Assembly: GCA_030616265.1 (NCBI GenBank)
Contig: JAUWXS010000033.1
Span: 1-6,710 of the forward strand
Reading direction: 5' to 3'
DNA length: 6,710 nt
Origin: Dehalococcoidia bacterium
GTDB lineage: Bacteria > Chloroflexota > Dehalococcoidia > Dehalococcoidales > BS750m-G39
In this document: positions 1 through 4,234 of the stretch, piece by piece
Position numbering within the stretch: position 1 is the first letter of the stretch
Layout of the letters: every line of letters begins with the position of its first letter
Notes under the pieces: model-generated
Told to the model about the DNA's origin: nothing
Seen by the model: only the letters and a program-made list of their open reading frames with translations
Database searches by the model: none
Position numbers and translations under genes: made by a program

Positions 1-230
1 TTCTGCCCGCTGCCGCCCTTTTTCTTGCTGGGGGTGGAGGGGGGGACGTTAGCGGGCGCGTCAATGACGTATTTTTCCGCAGTAAATGGTGAGTAACCGA
101 TGGAAATCTTCCGGCCGCCTTCTGTAATCACCAACCCCGTACCGCATCTGGGACACGTCTGATTCTGGGGGAATTGCAACGCCCAACCGGAACAGTGGTA
201 TGAGCACTTTGGGCATTTACCTTCGAGCAT
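1..230 (-). CDS. Small zinc-ribbon protein (3' end cut by the window edge)
   Basis: I read 76 codons from an ATG at 230 down to the left edge; the stop codon lies outside the window. The N-terminus begins MLEGKCPKCSYHCSGW. It holds two knuckles, C6-P-K-C9 and C26-P-R-C29, the usual four-cysteine zinc-ribbon layout, with an additional Cys13. A short beta-like stretch follows (GGRKISIGYSPF, about residues 38-49), then a Pro/Ser/Lys/Gly-rich tail (NVPPSTPSKKKGGSGQ) that leaves the window. Zinc binding is inferred from the cysteine pattern. The biological role is unknown; a nucleic-acid or protein-binding accessory role would be typical of such ribbons. No strong ribosome binding site is visible before the ATG. 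An earlier ATG at 240 reaches a stop after seven codons, so 230 is the only reasonable start. The gene is co-directional with the acyl-CoA synthetase gene upstream. Confidence 0.7.
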   Translation of the reverse strand, partial: MLEGKCPKCSYHCSGWALQFPQNQTCPRCGTGLVITEGGRKISIGYSPFTAEKYVIDAPANVPPSTPSKKKGGSGQ

Positions 231-236
231 ACTTTA

Positions 237-326
237 TCATACTGAGTGGAAACCTTCGGCGTCAAGTTCATTGTATGGGGGAGGCGGTAGGTTCTCGTCC
301 TTACTAGCTTCTGTAATTGCGCTCAT
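237..326 (-). CDS. Possible 29-aa small ORF, or remnant of a longer gene, just upstream of the zinc-ribbon gene
   Basis: An ATG at 326 opens 29 codons ending in TGA at 239-237. The peptide has a coding-like composition and ends PPPPYNELDAEGFHSV. The open frame extends another 16 codons upstream of the ATG before a TAG. It is in the same frame as the zinc-ribbon gene, separated by TGA TAA AGT before that gene's ATG. It could therefore be a translationally coupled leader peptide, or the broken 5' part of a longer protein. No convincing Shine-Dalgarno is seen: GGAG lies only one base before the ATG. I do not recognise the peptide, and chance cannot be excluded at this length. Confidence 0.25.
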   Translation of the reverse strand: MSAITEASKDENLPPPPYNELDAEGFHSV

Positions 327-460
327 ACTCCGTTTTCCAGCCAGTTTCTGGCGATATGCGCAGCAAATGCTAGGCTATTCCCTATCTGGTGCTAGTGAGC
401 CCTGCTTATCGGAGAAAATTGACTATTTTTGACTATTATCAGGTTTGGATGATAGGGGCT
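327..460. other. Intergenic gap without a recognised gene
   Basis: This gap lies between the acyl-CoA synthetase stop and the small minus-strand ORF. It holds a perfect short inverted repeat GCCAG-TTT-CTGGC at 340-352, a weak 5-bp AT-rich hairpin at 437-454 (TATCA/TGATA), and two copies of TTGACTAT. Neither hairpin is followed by a T-tract on either strand, so no rho-independent terminator is called. I see no convincing promoter for the genes on the left. Confidence 0.5.
419..436. repeat. Two direct copies of TTGACTAT spaced 10 bp apart
   Basis: TTGACTAT occurs at 419-426 and again at 429-436, a repeat period of 10 bp, about one helical turn. This resembles a pair of binding half-sites, but no regulator is known for it. 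It lies just past the 3' end of the acyl-CoA synthetase gene and upstream of the small minus-strand genes. TTGACT also resembles a -35 box, but no matching -10 is seen at the right distance. The repeat is seen directly; any function is inference. Confidence 0.3.
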
Positions 461-1915
461 TTATCTCTCGATAGAGTCAAGGTAGTCTCTATACCAGGCT
501 AGTTGGTTCAGCACCCTGGCGGCGCGGCGCGGGCTGGGATAGACCGGTATGCCTTCCCGGCTGAAGAGGGAAGCCACCTCGGGGTCGGTGGCGAATTCAA
601 CCGCCGGCTTGACCATGAAAACCGGCTTCTCCTCCTGCCTCACCCGCTGGCTGAGCGCGCTAAGGCTGCTTTCCTCCGCCTCGCGGTAAGCCTTAATCTC
701 GCCGCTATCGAACATGGTGGTTAAGCGGTCGGTGTTAGCCCCCACCGGCGCTTGCAGCAGGATGGCGTCTATATTCTCATCCTCCATCAGTGCCCAGAGG
801 GAGGGAAAGATAACCGGGTTCTCGGCCATGCTGATACCGGCCATGTCCACCGGGTTAGCGTGAGACCACCGCGGCGGCAGGTAGGCATTCAGTTTCTCCA
901 CCGTAGCTGGAGCCAGCGGGGGTATCTCCAGCCCTTCTTTTTCGCAGGCTTCAGCGGACATTACCCCCAGCCCACCCCCGATAGTCAATATGCCTATCTT
1001 CCGGCCCCGGGGCAACGGTTGATAGAGCAGGGCGGTGACCACATCGCAGAGATCGTCGTCATCGTCCACCCTGAGCACTCCCGCCTGGTGGAATGCCGCC
1101 TTATAGACGGTATCCGAGCCGGCCAGGGTGGCGGTGTGAGACATGGCGGCTTTTGCCGAGGCTTTGGTTGCCCCCGACTTGATGACGATGACCGGCTTTT
1201 TGGGTGTAATCTCCTTGGTCAGCTGGAAGAAGCGCCGGCCTTCTCTCAACCCTTCAATATAGGCGGTAATTATCTCGGTATCCTTATCCTGGGCCAGATA
1301 TTCAAGGTAGTCTTCCAGATGCAGGTCGGCTTCGTTTCCGGTACTGATAAATTTGCTGAAGCCAATCCCCGACATCATCCCGCGGTGAATTATGCGGTGG
1401 CCATAGTTGCCGCTTTGAGAGACCAGAGCCACGGGGCCGGGGGGAGTTTCCCAGGTCCAGGCCAGGGTGGAGAGCTGGGAGGAAGTATCGGCATGCCCCA
1501 TGGTGTTGGGCCCGATAAAGCGTATGCCTCCCTCACGGGCGACCTTGACTAGGTCGGCCTCTAATTGGCTGCCCTCGGCACCACTTTCGGCAAAGCCGCC
1601 GGAGACAACCACCGCCGCCTTCACCCCTTTCTGTACGCATTCACGGATTATCTTGGGCACCCGTGAAGAGGCTACGACGATGACGGCCAGTTCGATTGCG
1701 CCGGGTATATCAAGCACGCTGACATAAGCCTTGATTCCCAGCACCTCGGCGGCGTTGGGGTTCACCGGGTAGATCTTTCTCCTGGCTGAGGTGAGGAGAT
1801 GCTGCATGATGCCGTGTCCCCAGGAGCCGGGAGTATTGGAGGCGCCGATGACAGCCACCGAGTTGGGGGCAAATATATGCTGCCAGTTAATCTTGGTATC
1901 GCTTAAACTTTTCAA
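461..1915 (-). CDS. ADP-forming acyl-CoA synthetase (acetate-CoA ligase) alpha subunit
   Basis: 484 aa, cytoplasmic. The family interconverts an acyl-CoA, ADP and phosphate with the free acid, CoA and ATP through a phosphohistidine. Domains in order: a CoA-binding Rossmann fold with VAVIGASNTPGSWGHG at 20-35; a succinyl-CoA-ligase-like flavodoxin domain with GFAESGAEG at 107-115, FIGPNTMG at 133-140 and SQSGNYG at 166-172; then a second ligase-like domain with GGGLGV at 313-318 and NPVDMAG at 354-360. The catalytic histidine is His260 in SHTATLAGSD (259-268); STGNEADL (191-198) matches the usual loop after the CoA site. The length fits an alpha subunit alone. The ATP-grasp beta part (about 230 aa), fused or adjacent in many relatives, is not in this window, so activity would need a partner encoded elsewhere. 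Translation starts at TTG (1915), supported by a strong AGGTGAGG Shine-Dalgarno. A run of five Asp (284-288) is unusual. The substrate cannot be told from sequence. Confidence 0.9.
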   Translation of the reverse strand: MKSLSDTKINWQHIFAPNSVAVIGASNTPGSWGHGIMQHLLTSARRKIYPVNPNAAEVLGIKAYVSVLDIPGAIELAVIVVASSRVPKIIRECVQKGVKAAVVVSGGFAESGAEGSQLEADLVKVAREGGIRFIGPNTMGHADTSSQLSTLAWTWETPPGPVALVSQSGNYGHRIIHRGMMSGIGFSKFISTGNEADLHLEDYLEYLAQDKDTEIITAYIEGLREGRRFFQLTKEITPKKPVIVIKSGATKASAKAAMSHTATLAGSDTVYKAAFHQAGVLRVDDDDDLCDVVTALLYQPLPRGRKIGILTIGGGLGVMSAEACEKEGLEIPPLAPATVEKLNAYLPPRWSHANPVDMAGISMAENPVIFPSLWALMEDENIDAILLQAPVGANTDRLTTMFDSGEIKAYREAEESSLSALSQRVRQEEKPVFMVKPAVEFATDPEVASLFSREGIPVYPSPRRAARVLNQLAWYRDYLDSIER

Positions 1916-1919
1916 GGTT

Positions 1920-1927
1920 CCTCACCT
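1920..1927 (-). promoter_or_regulatory. Shine-Dalgarno fixing a TTG start for the acyl-CoA synthetase
   Basis: Read on the minus strand, AGGTGAGG is followed by AACC and then TTG at 1915. The anti-16S match is strong and well spaced, and the protein directly downstream runs into the conserved Rossmann fold at a normal distance. The next in-frame Met is well inside the CoA-binding domain, so the TTG start is preferred. Confidence 0.7.
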
Positions 1928-2016
1928 AGATTTTACATGCTGTATGTGTTATAAACAAGTCAAAGTCCCGTGCTGGCAGACCGTCAAGATTGTCCCGGCG
2001 GAAAGAAAAACGGGTG

Positions 2017-2025
2017 TGCTATAAT
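2017..2025 (+). promoter_or_regulatory. Extended -10 promoter for the polymer-forming protein / trxB operon
   Basis: The sequence TGC TATAAT is a perfect -10 hexamer (2020-2025) with the TG of an extended -10 at 2017-2018. No good -35 lies 17 bp upstream (the position reads GGCGGA); extended -10 promoters often do without one. Transcription would start near 2032, giving a leader of about 30 nt that contains GGGGAGG before the ATG at 2061. The region sits between divergent genes. I could not find an equally good promoter for the minus-strand synthetase. Confidence 0.65.
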
Positions 2026-2060
2026 CTGAAAAAAGCGGTTATGAGACCGGGGAGGTAGCT

Positions 2061-3191
2061 ATGTCGAAGCATGTTTTACGAGGGCTGGCGGTCCTGGTCA
2101 TGGTAATTCTGGCGACGGTATTGCTGGCGGCGCCGGCTTTAGCCGCTGAGGTTCGCGGTTTAGATGATGTCACTATCGCCAGTGGAGAGGTCGTTGACGA
2201 CGACCTCTATGTAGCTGGGAGTAGCATTACTATTGACGGCACCGTCAACGGAGACCTCTGGGCTGTCGGCGGCACCGTCACCATCAACGGTACGGTCAAT
2301 GGCGATGTGGTGGCTGCCGCCCAGAAGGTGGACATCAATGGTGAGGTCACTCAGGCGGCGCGGGTAGTGGCGTCCGAGGTTAACATTGACGGTTATGTCG
2401 GCGGCGACCTGCTGGTTGGCAGCAGCGAGTTGACTATAAGCAGCACGGCCGAAATCGGCGGCGACCTCCTCTTCGGCAGCAGCAGCGCCCGCATTGACGG
2501 ACTTATTCATGGTTACATCAGGGGCGGCGGCGATGACGTTACCCTGGCCGACGGGGTGGGGGGGGACGTCCAGCTTGACCTCGACAATCTGACCGTAGCC
2601 TCTACCGCTAATATTCAGGGCAACCTGACCTACACCAGTGAGAATGAAGCTGATATCCAGCCCGGCGCTCAAATCGGGGGCACCACTGCCCACCACCTGC
2701 CCGGGGTGGAATGGGAATTTGGAGTTGGTCTCCTCTCTGGAATATTGGGCAATCTACTCGGCTTCCTGATGGTGCTGGCAATAGGCGTGCTTATCGTCCT
2801 GCTGGCGCCGAGAAGAATGGCTTTAATCGCCGACTCTTTACGGAATAAACCCTGGTGGAGCCTGGGGTGGGGGGCTATTATTCTGTTTGTCACCCCGGTG
2901 GCGGCTATAGTGGTCTGCATCACAATCGTAGGTATACCCCTGGGGTTGATCGCGCTGGCTCTTTACGGAATAGCTATCTATCTCAGCCAAATCCCGGTGG
3001 CTCTGTTTATCGGGCGGTGGATAATCGGCTACTTTAATAAGACGGATTCCAGAGCCATTCTGGTGGGTGCCCTGGCTTTAGGTCTGGCTATTCTCTGCCT
3101 GCTGCGACTAATCCCTTACCTGGGCTTTGTTATCGGGCTGGCTACAGTCCTCTTCGGTCTGGGAGCAACCCTTGTTTCATTGAAAAGATGA
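2061..3191 (+). CDS. Secreted/membrane polymer-forming beta-helix protein (bactofilin-like)
   Basis: 376 aa. Residues 1-29 form a signal peptide: basic start, hydrophobic core, and a likely cleavage after APALAA. Residues about 54-205 are about nine imperfect repeats of roughly 17 residues, such as ITIDGTVNGDLWAVGGT and VTINGTVNGDVVAAAQK, typical of the right-handed beta-helix in bactofilin/DUF583 'polymer-forming cytoskeletal' proteins. Residues about 221-249, 268-290, 292-318, 332-347 and 350-372 look like membrane helices, with basic residues (APRR, NKTDSR) between some of them. The beta-helix would therefore sit outside the membrane, unlike classical cytoplasmic bactofilins. The family suggests self-assembly into a scaffold or a surface structural role; this is inference, and no enzymatic motif is visible. 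The start is supported by GGAGG at 2051-2055, 5 nt before ATG. Thioredoxin reductase follows after 22 bp. Confidence 0.8.
   Translation: MSKHVLRGLAVLVMVILATVLLAAPALAAEVRGLDDVTIASGEVVDDDLYVAGSSITIDGTVNGDLWAVGGTVTINGTVNGDVVAAAQKVDINGEVTQAARVVASEVNIDGYVGGDLLVGSSELTISSTAEIGGDLLFGSSSARIDGLIHGYIRGGGDDVTLADGVGGDVQLDLDNLTVASTANIQGNLTYTSENEADIQPGAQIGGTTAHHLPGVEWEFGVGLLSGILGNLLGFLMVLAIGVLIVLLAPRRMALIADSLRNKPWWSLGWGAIILFVTPVAAIVVCITIVGIPLGLIALALYGIAIYLSQIPVALFIGRWIIGYFNKTDSRAILVGALALGLAILCLLRLIPYLGFVIGLATVLFGLGATLVSLKR
2220..2675 (+). repeat. Coding repeats of the beta-helix (period about 51 bp)
   Basis: This stretch encodes about nine diverged copies of a roughly 17-residue unit with a hydrophobic-x-I-x-G/S-x-V-x-G-D-hydrophobic pattern. 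The first copies are also similar in DNA (ATTGACGGCACCGTCAACGG compared with ATCAACGGTACGGTCAATGG), which suggests expansion by duplication. Later copies are more diverged, and one or two are about two residues longer. The boundaries are approximate. Confidence 0.65.
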
Positions 3192-3202
3192 CAGGTTGAG
3201 GT

Positions 3203-3208
3203 GGAGGT
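3203..3208 (+). promoter_or_regulatory. Ribosome binding site of thioredoxin reductase
   Basis: GGAGGT is followed by AAGCG and ATG at 3214. It selects the first Met over a second in-frame Met at residue 6. It lies in the 22-bp gap after the upstream stop, so the reductase has its own strong initiation site within the presumed operon. Confidence 0.75.
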
Positions 3209-3213
3209 AAGCG

Positions 3214-4146
3214 ATGGCTGAAGCTAAAATGGCTAAAGCGAAATACGAAGTGGTTATTATCGGGGGCGGGCCCGCCGGGCTTACCGCCGGGCTTTATACC
3301 TCACGGGCCGGGCTTAAAAGCCTGCTCATCGAGCGCGGTGCCTTTGGCGGCCAGATAGTGAATGCCCCGCTGGTGGAAAATTACCCCGGCTTTCCCGAAG
3401 GCATCTCCGGCGCTGAGTTAGGCGCGCTCATGCATCAGCAGGCGGCTAAATACGGGCTGAAGATGGTAACGGCTGAGGTTACCGGCGTGAAAGCGGGGCG
3501 GACATACCAGATTGCTACCACCGAGCGTAGCTTTGAGGCGGAGGCGGTTATTATCGCCGCTGGCTCGGAGTACCGCAAGCTGGGCGTTCCCGGCGAGGAA
3601 ACGCTGGTGGGGCACGGCGTCTCTTACTGTGCCACCTGCGACGGCTTTTTCTTTCGTAAGAGAGAGGTAGCCGTGGTCGGGGGGGGCGATGCCGCTATTA
3701 CCGACGCCATGGAGCTTACCCAGCATGCCAGCCAGGTCTATGTGATACACCGTCGGGACCAGCTGCGGGCGGGGGAGGTGCTCCAGAAGCGAGCCCTGGC
3801 TCAGCCCAAAATAAAGTTTATCTGGGATACTATAGTGGAAGAAATTGTGGGGGGGGAGGCGGTCAAGGCGCTGAAGCTGCGCAATGTGAAGACCAAAAAG
3901 TCTTCCACTCTGGAGGTGGCCGGCGTCTTTGTCGCCGTGGGGCTTAAACCCAACAGCCAGCACTTCGCTAATATAGTGACACTCAGTAAAACCGGGCATA
4001 TCAGCACCGACGAATTGATGGCGACCTCGGCACCAGGGCTCTTTGCCGCTGGTGATATCCGTAAAAGCTCAGCCCGTCAGATTGCCTCCGCTGTCGGCGA
4101 TGGCGCCACTGCCGCCCTGTCTGCCTTTAGTTATCTAAGGGGCTAA
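3214..4146 (+). CDS. trxB: Thioredoxin reductase (NADPH-type, FAD-dependent)
   Basis: 310 aa, the usual length for low-molecular-weight bacterial thioredoxin reductase; cytoplasmic flavoenzyme that passes electrons from NADPH through FAD to a redox-active disulfide and on to thioredoxin. Motifs in order: FAD-binding GGGPAGLTAG at 17-26; ENYPGFPEGISGAEL at 55-69; ATP-like helix region AVIIAAGSEYRKLGVPGE at 111-128; redox-active Cys139-Ala-Thr-Cys142 followed by DGFFF; NADPH-binding VVGGGDAA at 154-161 and HRRDQLRA at 179-186, whose two Arg are the usual 2'-phosphate contacts and argue for NADPH; C-terminal FAD motif GLFAAGD at 275-281 and RQIASAVGDG at 288-297. All key residues are present. 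It lies 22 bp after the polymer-forming gene and is probably cotranscribed. No thioredoxin gene is in the window, so the partner is elsewhere. Confidence 0.93.
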   Translation: MAEAKMAKAKYEVVIIGGGPAGLTAGLYTSRAGLKSLLIERGAFGGQIVNAPLVENYPGFPEGISGAELGALMHQQAAKYGLKMVTAEVTGVKAGRTYQIATTERSFEAEAVIIAAGSEYRKLGVPGEETLVGHGVSYCATCDGFFFRKREVAVVGGGDAAITDAMELTQHASQVYVIHRRDQLRAGEVLQKRALAQPKIKFIWDTIVEEIVGGEAVKALKLRNVKTKKSSTLEVAGVFVAVGLKPNSQHFANIVTLSKTGHISTDELMATSAPGLFAAGDIRKSSARQIASAVGDGATAALSAFSYLRG

Positions 4147-4189
4147 AAGACTGGGGACTCTGGCATTTGTCAGTGATTCTTGCGGAGCA

Positions 4190-4218
4190 TTGACGAATAG
4201 TCGTCTAACTAATACAAT
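4190..4218 (+). promoter_or_regulatory. Sigma70-type promoter for the multi-domain surface protein
   Basis: TTGACG (4190-4195), a spacer of exactly 17 bp, then TACAAT (4213-4218) matches the housekeeping consensus at 10 of 12 positions. The expected transcription start is near 4225, only about 10 nt before the ATG at 4235, so the mRNA leader would be very short. The promoter sits 43 bp after the trxB stop and gives the surface gene its own transcription. No clear terminator separates it from trxB. Confidence 0.6.
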
Positions 4219-4234
4219 GGTCTTAGGATTAGCA

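Noticed and set aside
340..352. GCCAG-TTT-CTGGC hairpin as a terminator
   Set aside because: The stem is only 5 bp and no T-tract follows on either strand.
437..454. TATCA/TGATA hairpin as terminator of the acyl-CoA synthetase
   Set aside because: The stem is short and AT-rich with an 8-base loop and no uridine run after it.
752..1552. 266-codon plus-strand ORF antisense to the acyl-CoA synthetase
   Set aside because: It lies fully inside a well-supported gene on the other strand; its protein is His/Gly/Arg-rich with no domain, and GC-rich codon bias easily opens such frames.
1928..2000. Minus-strand promoter for the synthetase using TTGACT and TAAAAT or TATAAC
   Set aside because: The spacings are 22 bp and 4 bp, both unsuitable, and no alternative pair fits better.
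2160..2696. 178-codon minus-strand ORF opposite the beta-helix repeats
   Set aside because: It mirrors the repetitive coding region of the polymer-forming gene and shows no ribosome binding site or recognisable domain.
3418..3999. 193-codon minus-strand ORF opposite trxB
   Set aside because: It is a shadow of a complete and highly conserved gene, and its translation shows no motif.
4160..4173. Possible hairpin CTGGC-ATTT-GTCAG after trxB
   Set aside because: It is a five-pair stem with one G-T wobble and no T-tract, too weak to call a terminator.
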